This document shows, in pieces, positions 46,086 to 58,502 of a stretch of DNA of 64,000 nucleotides. The DNA is from Trichosphaerium sp. ATCC 40318 (Eukaryota; Discosea; Flabellinia; Trichosidae), in assembly GCA_038496445.1 (NCBI GenBank), contig JALMLS010000507.1:310001-374000 (forward strand), written 5' to 3'. The notes under the pieces were generated by a model. That model was not told where the DNA came from and ran no database searches. It saw only the letters and a program-made list of their open reading frames with translations. The position numbers and the translations under genes were made by a program. Positions within the stretch are counted from its first letter, which is position 1. Every line of letters begins with the position of its first letter.

Positions 46086-49000
46086 TTACACTGTCTTCCA
46101 TTTCGCCAAACCGGAAGAAATAGCTGCTGAGTACTGAGCCATTACTTCTCTTCTTTTAGATGCTGCTATGCGTAGTACTTGATACTCATTTACAACTTTT
46201 ACAAATCCATTTTCTACTTCTATAAACTGCTTGACAGCGTCATTGATTGACTTCTTTAAACTCTCTAAACGTGTTTTCGCCTATAAAAAAACAGTATTAA
46301 GTTCTTGCTCCGCTTCTATTTGGGTCTCGAGAATAAGGTTTTTATGGTTACCTGAGGATGAAATAGTGCTTCTGATACTTTATCATCTTTGCATAGTATA
46401 GACGTCATAACGTTCTTTAATGATATCGTATTTGTATGCAATTTCACCTCTACAAAAAAACCAGTTTGTGAATGATACTTTTTTATACACGCGATTTATC
46501 ACGTGTGGTTTTAAAAAACCCAGAACATGTTCTTACCTTTCTTATCGTGTAAGAAAATGTCGACCACAAGCTGTCTTATTCTATCCTTCTTTTGAATACG
46601 TCTTTCTGTGTCAACTGCTTGCGAACCTACAGTCGTTTTTTAGTTTAAAAGTCAAGGAAAAGGCAAGATAAAAAAATAGTATTGTCACGCACTTAGTCTT
46701 GCAAGTTTTGATGAAGTGAACTCTAGCATATCGTGAAAGCGTACAGCACGTTTTGAACTTTCGTTGTAAAAGTCACGAACAGCTTTAAGTCCTACGGAAG
46801 AAAAAGTTAAAAACTGTTCGAGACATTTTTACCTTGTACCTATCATTTCTTCTTCTAATGAGTTCAAAGCTCTCTCAAGAGCTTGTACCACTTTAGTACG
46901 AGATTTTTCGTTTCCTTTACGTTTGAGACGTCTCATAGCACTCTCCAAAGTAGCTGAGTTTATCCTAGTACTGAAAATAATTGACAGAGAAGGAGATCCA
47001 ACATCTTTGATTATAGACCTCACCATCTTTGTAAAAAAAAAAAGTTAAAAAAACCAACCCATAGACATGTTAGGAATAGATTGATGTACCTCAGATGATA
47101 GCAAGAAATCAGGTCTTTGTAAAGCTTCTGCTAGCGTAGTAAGAGGTAAAACTCTTGTACGATGGAAGTTCGCAATATCAATATTAGAAATCTTTTTTGC
47201 TTTTTCAGCAAACTTTTTTTCTTCCTTTTGTAGCCGCATGTGCTCTGATCCATCGTGTTTATAAGCATCAAAATCAAACTTTTTACCATTAAATAAACTG
47301 GTAGTCATCAATAAAGGATGATACATATCTTGGTATCGGCTGTAGACTTCCTTGATGTATTTTTTAGAAACTCGATTAACATTGCTTGTCATAACAGTGT
47401 TGTAGATATGTCTGTAAGCAACCTAGGCGAACATGATTAGGATTCTGCTTATCAATATTAATTAACATACCTCTTGTTCATATAAATCCTGGACAAGGTT
47501 ATCTTCAAGCTTAGAAGCGTCTTTTAACTCTTGATCTTCTTTTTCTTTAAGAAGTGTCAGGATCTAATAAAAACAGAGGTTAATTATGTACTGACTTTGT
47601 TATCACGTGATACGTGAATAAATAGTACGTACATCGTCACTTGGTTTTTTACTTTCCAGAGCCCAATCGTAAGGAGTCTTTCCAGATTTATCTTTCAAAG
47701 ACGCAAATGGAGGGAAGTACCCGTTTTTGTACAATAATAAATTAATAATATCAAGCCGCCCTAAGAACTGTTGTTAACATACTTTGTTCGCAGCTAATTC
47801 GCATAATATATAGTTATGATGTTACCTCCTTTAGCAGCATAATGAAGCATTGTGGCACCGAGCTCATCCTTATCTTTGACGAGTTAATTGAACGTCTCTG
47901 AAAGAGAAGAAAAAAAGAGAAAGCCAAATGGACTTACCTTTTGGATTAGCCCCATCAAGAAGAAGTTTTTCAATTTTTTTTGTTTGTTTAGCTTGTATAG
48001 CCTTTCTGAGACGCAGTGTTTTATCGTCAACAATCTCTCTATTGTGCCTTGAAATAAACTTCTCAAGCATCTCTCTTTCCCCTACACCCACCAGTCAACA
48101 ATCAACAATCAAACAACGAGAAAAAAGAAAAAAAAACCCAGCGCTACTGGTTCGAACTTCTTTCTTGTTTTGTTACCTTGTAATCTTGATTTTTGTAGTG
48201 TCACTTCATCCTCACGTAATTTAACTTCCTCTAGTCGAGCTTGAAGACGTTTTCTTTGTTGCTGCATTATTGCTTGAAGTTTGGCTTCGTCACGTTCTAG
48301 TTTTCTTCGTTTAATAGCAAGCTCTGCTCTTTCACTTGAAAGCTTTGCCTCAAGGACACGCAATTTCTGGCGTTGCTATGGATAGGGTTGAGTGCGAGTC
48401 ATGTTAAAAACCTTGTTGGTTGTTAATATCACGTGTACCTGAACAACATCTTCACTTGTGTGAGATTGCTCTCTTTCAAGAATTTTTAGTTTACTTTCTT
48501 CTTCATGTAGTTTATGTTCTCTGGCTTCAATCTCTAATTCGCGCTCTCGAATACTATCATAAATATTAGAAAGTGTACCAACTAAGAATGGGCAATCAAA
48601 AGATACATGAAAGGTCCGTACCCTAACATGTCTTGGTCAAGTTGTTGACGTTTTTTATCTACTTCATTGAGTTCAACTCTCGGATTAAAGTTTGGCTGTC
48701 TAGGTGTCTGTCCTCGCCTTACTGGCTTTTCTGATTTTCTAAGACCAGCTTTAACTGAAGCTATAGATTCTGACACGAATCTAAGCGCAAATAAGTACAG
48801 TAACAAGACACGAGAGAAATAAAAACAACCACGAAAAACATGACATACTTTTTTGTGCTTGATGTTTTAGCTCTTCGTTCTGTTTCAAGTTGATTCGTCA
48901 GTGCATTTATTTTATCACGTGATTTATTCTTTTCTTGTTCAAGTAGTCTATTCAATTCAGTAGCTCGAGCTAATAAGTGTTTTGTGAGGAGTGTAAGCTC

Positions 49001-51756
49001 TTGAGATTCAGAATCATTTTTGTTAACATCATAATAAGAACCATATTTGGTTCCTTCATTCTGACCAGTATTGGATGCTACCTCCTTTTGTACTAAGTTA
49101 GAAAAGTTGGGGTAGTATTGATTCTAAAGAGTTACCTCTTCGTCACCTCCAGGTAGGTTTGTTATAGTCGATATGTGAGAAACTATTTTGGAATTGAATA
49201 ATTTTTTAGAGTTCTGTTTCTTCAACTACACAGAAAGTGTCAATGCTTGTTTTGTGTTTTTGCATCATGGTATATTGAAGTTCGTACACGGTTTGCTTGG
49301 GAAGCTATTTGAAGTATCTGTAACCATGCTTTTCGTTCCACATCCGAATTAGCAGCAACAAGTAAGAACTTTTTACTGTTTCTTAAAACAATAGCGAAAG
49401 GCTGAGACCTTGTCTGTGCAGGATGAACTTCATAGTCTATATGCACGCACTTTAGATTCATGTATATACTAACTAACGATTATAACAAGTACCTCGTAGG
49501 TCATAATACTGTTCGACCTGTACATTAAACAAATAAGCAAAAAAAAAGTATGAACATCAAGGGTGTTAGAATAACGCACCATCTTTCCGTCTTTGAATGT
49601 GTTGTACTTTAGTTTATGATCTGTCACCCACGCTTGTCTTCTTAGCCATCCACGATCTGTATTCATATAAAGGTGTTCCAAATCCAATGGCTTAAACACG
49701 ACAAGTTAAGCGATGTAAAAATGTTTGCTAAAAGAAAATACCTTTGCAGCGTCTGCTTCTTCTTCTGTACCACTATCTTTTGTGAATTAGTTAGAAATGC
49801 TCTAGTATGATGCACGAGTTTAGGTATAACGATACCTTGTTGCCAAAGAAGTGTGGATTCATCTTGTACGTCAGCAAGAGTGTTCATTAGCCTGCTTGGG
49901 AGTAACTGTCGTAATTCGCTGTCGTGATGTTTAATGACTTCAAGAATCTTTTCTATTGCGATGACACGGATGTATGTAGGTACGATGATTCTAAGATACA
50001 ACAAATGAGATTGCGCAATGTGCAAAACGCGATGATTTTTACAACCACAAAAAGTTGGTTCAAAAACGAAGAGTATCAAACCTTCTTGTGTCACGGAGAT
50101 GTTCTGGGACAGTCTAGGTGTACGATATGAGGATAATGGTATTTCAATTAAAGGTATTCATAGAACAGACAGAGACTTACCAGTAGTTTATAGGCAATGT
50201 CTTTGACTATTTGTGATTTCTCTTTAACAAATCTATCAATTTCTACCGTTGATCTATCCCATGTATAATTTGGTGTAACACAAGCGAGTAATAAATGGGA
50301 TACAAGACTCAATACAGAGCGTAATCTAACAGACGACAAATCTATATTTAACATCAACAATAACCAAGATTTCTTCAATGAAGAGACAAGTTGTCAAAGT
50401 TAGTTTTTAGTTACTTGCCTGATAGTAATCCATAAAAATTAGGCATCTTCAATGCGGGAATAAATAATTCTGTAAAGAGTAGTTGAGCAACTCTCCTTTT
50501 TGCTTCTTTCTTCTTAACACCAGATTCAATAAGACTCTCGTGTATATGTAATAGTACATCACGAATAGGCCTTGTGCAAAGTTCAGTTAAATTGAACCAA
50601 AAAATAGAAAATCACGTGTGCTTCTCTTACATTGGAGCTAATGTTATAGAATCATGAATACGTTTCAATATCCTCTCTGCCCATATTAGAACAAGAAATT
50701 TATTACCAACATTAAGATCACTATTATCCTGCCGTTTGTCGACGTTTTGCTAAACGAAAGTTAGTCCGCTGGTTTGAACGAAAAAAACAGTTCATTTTGT
50801 CGTACCAAGCTGACGAGTGAGTCAGAGCGAGAGGCATCAATAGAAGCTAAGATATGAGCTAATTCTTCCGATAATATGTGATGCACATAGAATAGTCCTT
50901 GTACTTTACAAAAGTGGTTGAATAAGTTCTTGAAAAAGAACCCACCAAGCGTCTTTGCTAATGTAGTATTAAACAAAATAAAAGGAAGTGCACATGTTAA
51001 ACCAGAAACGTTACAAAAAACTGTAAAGCGAGGACTAGTTTCACTCAATTGCGATGGTACATGAGCGGTCCTCATGGTAGGCAAGTCATTTTGTTTAGGT
51101 GTTTAGATGATGACGTACTATCTTTCTTCGATACTGCACTTAATTCGTTTGTAACTGCACTCTTTACTAGCGTTGAGGACAAGCTAGCGTTGTTATCTTT
51201 CTTTTCAAATATGTAAACAAGTGCTTGACTAACGGTAGATTGGACAGCATCTGTTTGTGTTACCATTATTTTACATATAGCCTAATACGTTTGTTTGCAA
51301 ACATATAGAGCGCTAGGCCTAACAAAGAAATACAAAAAAAAGTTTCGATAACAAAAAACTCCGAAGTATGTTAGCGTACTTGAGGTAATCGCATGTTCGG
51401 TTGTAATATAAGCTATAACGAGGAGTGTTAACACTTTTACAAAAAAAAAACTGTACTGTTAAACAGCAGACGGAGAGAATCTCCACTTGATAAAAAGACT
51501 GTTTTTTTAATCACGTGGTTTGCAAAAGTACACGTGATAGAGTTTTGGATGTTTTTATTATTTTAAATACCTGTTCTACTGCTAGAAGGCGTGCAGTCAT
51601 TTCTAAGTTCTCTGTATGGTCGTAATTAGGCGCCAGACGCTTAAACAGGCGTTTAGGCGTTGATATATTTGGTATCGGTGTAGAGTCGATATGATGGGAT
51701 CTATAACCAGGTAGTGATGAAGCTCTACCATTACGCTTGCCAAAGAACGAAGACAT
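46086..51756 (-). CDS. RasGAP-like / PH / coiled-coil / ankyrin multidomain protein
   Basis: Large multi-exon minus-strand gene, ATG at 51756 (MSSFFGKRNGRASSLPGYRS), stop TAA at 46088-46086. From N to C: a RasGAP-like region (about 51100-49800) with LGGFFFKNLFNHFCKVQGL, WAERILKRIHDSI, RPIRDVLLHIHESLIESG, LLFTELFIPALKMPNFYGLL (cf. RasGAP FLFLRFxxPA) and RLRSVLSLVSHLLL. Next a PH domain (about 49700-49250: GWLRRQAWVTDHKLKYNTF to SDVERKAWLQILQIA), then long charged coiled coil (about 48950-48050). Ankyrin-type repeats (about 48000-47640: TKKIEKLLLDGANPK, ATMLHYAAKGG, KSGKTPYDWAL) and a helical C-terminal region (about 47600-46090) that could be BAR-like complete it. It is probably a membrane-associated regulator of Ras-type GTPases; the arginine finger was not identified with certainty. 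One intron (50342-50418) is GC-AG. Confidence 0.72.
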
Positions 51757-52135
51757 AATGCTGGTTGTAAGTATTTAATCTTTTTTTTGTAATTTCTATA
51801 CTAGTATAGAAATTTGCTGACTTTTCAAGTGTTGTTTACTATGACGACATTTTCTTTTTCTGTTTGTTTTGTGTACGTATGTGTCATTGCATATATTACG
51901 CAACCGGAGTTTTAGGTTTCGTTTAGCTAAGAGAGACTGCTGCGAATGCAAGGTTCATTAGAAAGCTGGTAGTCTCTTTTCTGAGATGAGATTTCTGGAA
52001 AGTCTTTTGCGCTTTGATCTTTATCTTCATCAATACTTTAACTTGTGAATAACGTATTAGATAAATTACTAAGCGCTCTATACAAAACAAAGTTAGAATA
52101 AAGACCTAGCAACTCATTCAAGTATTCACCTCTGT
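51757..52135. other. Intergenic region
   Basis: Between the start of the RasGAP-like gene and the 3' end of the YPEHEW-repeat gene, both minus strand. No coding signal or RNA gene recognised. Presumably the promoter of the RasGAP-like gene. Confidence 0.35.
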
Positions 52136-53628
52136 TCCGCTTTTTTAGCCCGTACAGAACTCAGATCAAAGTTCCATTCGTGTTCAGGGTATATCAAAGA
52201 TAGCCAACTTGGGTAATTTGCTATCAACCCTGAGTACCCCAAAGAATCTAATTGTTCGCCTGAGACTCTATACCAATCGTCTACTTCTGATATATTCAAA
52301 CTTTTCTCAATATCAACTGCAAACTTTGCAATATTGCTTGGAAGCTGCCAGTAATTTCTTGGTCTTTTGCCTTTATTTGAATTAATCTTTAGCTTGTATA
52401 CAGACTATGGCACGTACTTCTGAATGTGGATTTTATCCATTCGTAATCCGGATACACTGTTTGTGCTAGACTTGATATAGAATAGTTAAAGTGCCTATAG
52501 CTGGTTTAACCTTTGATTTTTTGATTTTTTTTTGGAACTAGGGACGTACTTTAAAAACCCTGATCCTCCCTTGTAGTCTCTTACTTGCTCAATTTTAACA
52601 TTATACCAATCGGGTATTTGTTTAACATTAAGTTCAGATTCTATCTACATGTACTGTTTGAGACAACTCGAAGAGCTTGTTTTTTTTTCTTACCATTTTA
52701 ATAAACTCAATTTGGTTATGCTTATTTTGCCAATAGTTTCGTTTCACTTGACCTACAGCACATGTCATTACGTTTAAACAGATAACAAAAAAGCAATCAT
52801 ACCAAATAACTCGTATCTCCAAGTATGGTCGGGATATAAACTCCACAGTGCTTTACGAAGATCAAAAGAAAACTGTCTAATATTAAATAAGATTTTCAAA
52901 AAAAAAACAACGGAATTCTACGGACGTACTGTAAAAATCCAGATCCTCCTAACCGTACTACAGAAACTGTACGTACATTATACCAATCATTTATCTCTTT
53001 TATATGCATGTGCGCTTCAACCTTTAACAAAAGAAATCAAAAATTTCTCAAAAATCGACACGACATTGTGACACCTGTCAAACGAAAAACTTTCCATAAT
53101 TCTTTAACGTACTTCTCGCATAAATTCTATTTGGTTGCAGTGTTTATTCCAAAAAGGACCAAGGCGTGCTATGACACGCATAAGAAGCTATTTCAACCGG
53201 TTTCAACCTACCGAATTTCCATGGTATCCATTCGTGCTCTGGATACACGAACTTTAACATTGTACGTATAGACTTGAAGAATCTATGACATTTGAGCATA
53301 TTTGATACTATTCATGCTTAAACGCGCTGAAAAAGATGTATAACACTATACAGGGATGGTGTTGTATTATAACGCACTGTAATAGAGTTTTTGCTCCTGC
53401 CTGGCATAAATAATCATAAGACACATTGTACCAGTCATCTAGGTGTTTAACACGAAGGTTGAAGCCCATCTGACAGAAATCAGTTATGGTTTCTGCTTAA
53501 TGTGTTCCTACCTCATTTACATACTCGCAAACCTCTGCAGATGTCGAAAATCGTCCATACACCTTCCTTTTCTTTGCTCTTGTCTTTGTTGGCGGTAGTG
53601 CTCTCGCAATTGGTCGAAACCCCGCCAT
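52136..53628 (-). CDS. Tandem DWY...YPEHEW repeat protein, possibly organelle-targeted
   Basis: ATG at 53628 gives MAGFRPIARALPPTKTRAKK, rich in Arg/Lys/Ala without acidic residues, like a mitochondrial presequence. Four repeats of roughly 70-80 residues follow over many short exons. Each combines an (F/Y)W..h.NQ.eFh segment, a DWY.V segment, a GGSGFL-like turn and a YP(E/D)(H/Y)EW segment. Seen blocks: HLDDWYNVS; FVYPEHEWIPWKFGR; GPFWNKHCNQIEFMRE; INDWYNVR..LGGSGFLQ; LWSLYPDHTWRYELF; NYWQNKHNQIEFIKM; IPDWYNVK..KGGSGFLK; VYPDYEWI; NYWQLPSNIAKFAVDI; VDDWYRVS; LIYPEHEWNFDL. I know similar repeats from protist and algal proteins without an assigned biochemical function. Stop TGA at 52138-52136. 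Confidence 0.68.
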
Positions 53629-53724
53629 ACTGTCGCCGTAACCGCCTTATAACGTAAGATACACTTGGCTTTCCAGTGCGGTGATATTAAATTACAAAAA
53701 TTCAATTTTGGTCGTTTTGTGAAA

Positions 53725-56157
53725 ATGTCAACAAAAGGTACAGCTTGTGTCGCTGTTTTCTTCCTCTAACTGGTGTAGTTTCATTTCTGAGAGCCGGCAA
53801 AATAAGTGTACGCTATGCAAAGGGCGATATCAGATACTTGAAAGTTGGAAATGTCGAAATCATGCGAAGGATATACAGCGCAGTAAGAGACGAGCGATGG
53901 GGTACTGTTGTTCCAGTATTAAGCGACGAAGTCGTTCAGGTACATTTTTTGGTTGCACGCCAACAAAAACCGTTTAATGTGTTGATGATTGTATTATAAC
54001 ACCCTCAGGATCACGGTGATCATTTTGAAATCACTTTTACTGCTTCTTGTGTCCAAAACTCAGATAATATTGATTTCACTTGGCACGGCAAAATCACAGG
54101 TCTGTACGCTCTTGTAGTGCTATATTTTTGCATAACATAAAGAAACAGGTACAAAGGAAAGCACAGTAACGTTTTCTTTTGAGGGAACTGCAAATACAAC
54201 GTTCATGCGTCAAAGGCACGTGCGGTGAACCATTTTTTGTTTGAAATATCCAAAACAACATAAGCTTTTAACGAATTCGTTAGGATTGGTTTTTGTATAC
54301 TACATGGTCCTCATGCATCAGGAGCACAGTGTGGAATAGAACATGTACTTGTTACAAACGTTGAGATTTACCTAAAACGGTTTTATTGAAAGGTTGATGG
54401 CAGTGTCGAAGAATCGAAGTTTCCTACGAATATTTCACCTCATCAGCCTTTCAAGGATATCAAAGCAATTACACATAAGATCACTAGTGATATTACTTCA
54501 AGAGGTATGGAGTTGAAGGCGTTGTTAAATGGATATTAAAGAAGGTTGTTGTAGTGTCAGTTTCTGGTGATATTTTTGAAATGGAAGATCAAAGAAATTG
54601 GACAGATGCTTCATTTAAAACCTACTGTACACCCTTAGAGATTCCTCATCCGGCAAAAGTAAACAAAGGAGATATCGTAAAACAGAGCGTCACCGTTTCT
54701 CTTGATACATGCAACGGCACCTCAGAGGAGGCAAAGAAAGGTAAGTTTTCAGGTTGAAAAGGAAACAAAAACCAATCTTATTTTTGTCTTAGAGCCTTGT
54801 ATTACTGTTGGTGAGTCGGTTACTGGATCTGGAGTACCTAAATTAGGTTTGTGCATGTCAAAGGCTGTACCAAGCCTTGAATTGAATACACACACAGACG
54901 ATGAAGTTCAAGTCCTTAAAAAACTTGGATTATCTCATTTACGTTGTGATCTTCGTCTTAAAGACTCGGGCGCATGTGATAAACTTAAAGAAGCAACCGA
55001 ATTAGCTCATAAAGTTGGCGCTTCTTTGGAACTTGCACTTACTCTTTCTACTGAGTATGTTAAAGAAATTGATGGACTATTCGCTGAAATCGAAGAGTTG
55101 AAGTCTCCTATTGCTTGGATTTTAGTCTACCATCTTGATCATAGTGTCACACCTCCAGAATGCGTTAAGTACGTTAAGGAAAAGTTCAAGGGTATAGAGT
55201 GTGGATCGGGTAAGCAGATTAATCTATTCTTAATCATTGGTCTAATAGAGGTTAACAGGAAGCAACATTTACTTCACAGAATTTAATAGAGGAAAGCCAG
55301 ATTTATCATTTTCCGATTTTGGGTGTTATCCGATAGCATCACAAGTGCATGCCTTTGATAATATAGATATTATTGAAACGCTTCCTATACAGGTACTTAC
55401 CGATAAATTGTTAATAAACAGTCTTTTGATGGTGTACATTAAAGGCAGTAACTGTTCAAAGTGCAAAAATAATGTATCCAGAAAAACCAATATCTGTGTC
55501 ACCGATAACATTGAAGAAGAGATTCTATAAACCTGTATCAGATAATGAAATACCTCCAAGCACTGATGAAAGACAAAATAGTTCGTTTATAGCTTGCTGG
55601 ATGGTTGGCAGTTTGAAATCAATGTTAAGTTCTGGAGTGAGATCAGTCACTTACTTCGAGACATCAGGTTAGAGTTTTCAACTTCGTAGCTTTCTATTGT
55701 TTGTTCCTTGATTGTTAATTTTTGCTATAGGTCCAAGGGGTGTTGTATCTGGTAGTAATGCGTATCCTTGTACTATACCGTTTATTCTATTGAGTGAATT
55801 TAAAGAAGCAAATGTGCTGAAGGTTACTACTTCTGATGTTCTTTCACTTGATGCTTTTGCTGTAAAAAATGATAAGGGCACACTTTTAGTTATTGCAAAC
55901 TACCTAGAAGATGATCAAAAGGTACTGGAAGCTACTGTGTGTAAATACATATCACGTGATTTTAATGATTATCTTAGATTACCGTTAATGGAGTGCCTTC
56001 TAAAGGAACGTTTAAAAAGTTGAATAATGGGAAAACTATCACTGAAGAGGTAAACCTAGTATCAGGTATTTGAATACGTTTTCTAATTCTTGTAGTACAA
56101 AGAAAGTACTATTTCTGTACCTGCCCAAAGCTTGGCGTGGTTTAATTTCAACTAACT
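53725..56157 (+). CDS. D-apionate lactonase-like protein
   Basis: About nine exons, starting with a 4-codon exon (MSTK). The N-terminal beta domain includes FLRAGKISVRYAKGDIRYLK, VGNVEIMRRIYSAVRDERWG, then FCILHGPHASGAQC and the strongly conserved GDIFEMEDQRNWTDASFKTY. A TIM-barrel follows (LGLCMSKAVPSLE, LKKLGLSHLRCDLRL, FTEFNRGKPDLSF, IASQVHAFDNIDIIETLP). A C-terminal part reads SGSNAYPCTIPF and VNGVPSKGTFKKLN, ending ISVPAQSLAWFNFN. This block order is that of the bacterial D-apionate lactonase (ApnL) family, which opens D-apionolactone in apiose catabolism. The same family contains members of unproven activity. Cytosolic, no signal peptide seen. Apiose occurs in plant pectins and glycosides, so use of plant-derived sugar is a possible role. 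Confidence 0.68.
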
Positions 56158-56243
56158 GACTTCACATCCTGACTCGATACAAGAAATCGTAAAATAAACT
56201 CTGCACTTTAAGTTGCTGTAATTAAGTTGTATCATGTACGAAA

Positions 56244-56743
56244 ATGGCACTTATTTACGCTATGTTCCATGTTAGTATATTGTTAACGTTTATAACAATC
56301 ACCGTCGCCTTATTACCTCATGAAACACCGCTACAAGTAAAGGAGGTGCGTTTTCTGTTTATTAGATTGATTTGGTTTCCAAAGTTGTTTTTCTTCACTC
56401 TAGGGCCAAAGCACGTGCGGTGGGATACCTTGTAATGGAACTTGTTGCTTAGATCCTACATACTTATTCTATTGGTGCTGTCCATCTGGTAACACGTGTA
56501 TGAATAGTCACACGTGTTGTTCTGGAACACGTTGCTTCGATCCAAACAATCCTATTGATGATGTAAGTGATCATACTTATACAAACACAAGACGCGTCGT
56601 AATCATTAATTTAGACATGTTGTTACTCTCATGATGCGAAATGTTGTGGTTTGCCAGTGTCATCTGCTTGTTGTCATCCACCGAACATTTGTTGTACAGA
56701 TTACAATACAGGAAGACAATGGTGCGATTCAAGGTGTAACTAA
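56244..56743 (+). CDS. Secreted Cys-rich (granulin-like) protein
   Basis: Three exons: signal peptide MALIYAMFHVSILLTFITIT, then CGGIPCNGTCCLDPTY, FYWCCPSGNTCMNSHTCC, and after a second intron TCCYSHDAKCCGLP, ACCHPPNICCTDYN and QWCDSRCN. The repeated CC pairs at regular spacing resemble granulin or other disulfide-stacked modules; a firm family call is not possible. Stop TAA at 56741-56743. A further downstream exon (after an AG near 56870) is possible if the last exon is spliced. Two CACGTG palindromes fall inside the second exon. Confidence 0.6.
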
Positions 56744-57169
56744 ATCTATGTAAAGCAAAACTGAAGTTACTATGGCTGCTAAATTTATTCAACTTTTACC
56801 TCCCGCCACATGCTAACGTTTTTTTGAATCAAAAATGTAACTCATACAAACAATTTTACAGGGGAGTTTGCCTTGCGCCAAAAGGTGGTCAACACTTCCA
56901 CAATAACTTCATAAAAGTTACATGGTAGCGCCCATCACTATGAGGGATGAAAAAGGCTTAGGTTAAAAATTGAGATTGGTATCGATAATCTATATTAAAA
57001 CTGTACCTTTCTTAGCTCACAAACTTAAGACTCATGGTGTGCCACCCGTGTTTGATTGTCTAATGGCTGAGTTGATGTGTTGCAACAGTAGTGTACGAAA
57101 CAGTACCTTGAATGTGTCTTAAAGCCATAGACTTAATAATCATTCATTCAAACCGACTCATTTAAAACT

Positions 57170-57352
57170 ATGCCTTACTACGGAGTCCATCGCCCCTGCT
57201 ATTCCCCAACCCCACGCACAAGCCTAAACGCATCCTCAGGGTCTAGACCATCCATTTGTAGACCTAGTTGCCCGCCACCACGCCCAGTCCACCCTCCTCG
57301 CCCAACGATCAGTCGTCCAGACCATGGATGTTACGGTTACAGATGCTACTAG
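57170..57352 (+). CDS. Small Pro/Cys/Tyr-rich protein
   Basis: ATG-initiated 60-codon frame: MPYYGVHRPCYSPTPRTSLN..., central CRPSCPPPRPVHPPRP, ending CYGYRCY with stop TAG. It is distinctly richer in G and C than the flanking DNA, which supports coding selection. No signal peptide. It could be a small structural or adhesive protein, or an exon of a larger gene (GTACG occurs shortly after the stop). Family not recognised. Confidence 0.4.
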   Translation: MPYYGVHRPCYSPTPRTSLNASSGSRPSICRPSCPPPRPVHPPRPTISRPDHGCYGYRCY

Positions 57353-58502
57353 TCAAGCTGTACGTTTAGAAAAAATTCTTCCCTAAAACTCCTTTTACTG
57401 TCCTCCTGATAGTATGGCTAGGCTTACGGAGCGTTGGAGGCTATATGTTAAGATAGAAGTTAAGATAATCTAAAGTTTGTCGCTTTGTTTTCGTTTTTGC
57501 ACTGCGGTTGTAATAAACCTTTCGTTTTGTCTTCTGTAAATTACTTACGTCTGTCGCGATTTTCAATATTCAGTTAATACATCTGGACTTTCACGTGCTT
57601 CAATTTTCACCAGATTGAATACCTTTAGTACTGTTAATAAATTGGTTTTAAGCAGAGTTGAGTCGAACAACAAAAAAGATCAGTTGGATTTGTGTCAAGT
57701 CGTTCTGAAAAAAAATCCCGTGCAAGTACAAAATGAACTAAAATTAGCCTTGCGAATATTTGAAAAAGTCTCGAATACTTCGAGTAAACGAGTAATAAAA
57801 GTATTCCAAACGCATTAATATTGCTGCTTTTAACTAAAGGAAAGGAACAGCTTGTGGAGTCGAAATAAAAATTGCTACTGGTAAATTATGCATAGCTTGG
57901 TAGTGCATTGAAAATGCTTTCCTCAACATACAGGCCCCAAAGTCATAAAAAAATACAAGTGAATTCCATCCACCTTGCGTAGAAGTGTCCTAAGTCGACG
58001 AAGTATCGTGTACTACCACTTCAATAAGTGGGGTTAGCATCCCTTTTGGTTTAGTGGTGTATGAGATAGAAGCTTAGAATTTAGTGTCATCAGATGCTGT
58101 TAGCCACGAAGATATTGAACGTTATCCTATGAATAAGTTCTACAAAGTTTGAACAAATTACAGACTAGGAAGCATAGTTGCTTCAGCAATATTGTTAGTG
58201 TAAGGGTACCGTATTTATACTATGTCAATTACCTTCCGTAGGCATATCATACTAAACAGTATGAAATCTCCCGACATGTAGCAAATTGTAAACAATAATA
58301 CACTTATTTTAATAACTTCTCTTCAATCACTGACTAAGACTCCTGACTTAAGTACGTGATATTATAAACCAAGTATATAATGAATACTTAACAATATTAC
58401 TTCGATTTCCAGTACATGTCTTTTAGTAGAGACCAACGTTTTGTACATTGTTCAGTGAAAGGAGTTCTTGATAAATTGTCAATTTACTATTAATAACAAC
58501 AA
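57353..58502. other. Intergenic region containing a gene relic
   Basis: Apart from the minus-strand relic at 57850-58040, I see only AT-rich DNA. A plus-strand open frame of 67 codons near 57615 lacks an ATG start and any recognisable similarity. Confidence 0.35.
57850..58040 (-). pseudogene. Relic of the F-box-like/YwqK gene 5' end
   Basis: On the minus strand ATG at 58040 gives MLTPLIEVVVHD, differing from the start exon of YwqK gene 2 (45082-45120) at only 4 of 36 bases, all but the first synonymous. About 70 bases further, TLGPVC followed by a stop echoes VLWPLLC of the same gene, with a gap the size of one small intron. No repeats follow. This looks like a decayed duplicate of the 5' end. 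Confidence 0.55.
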
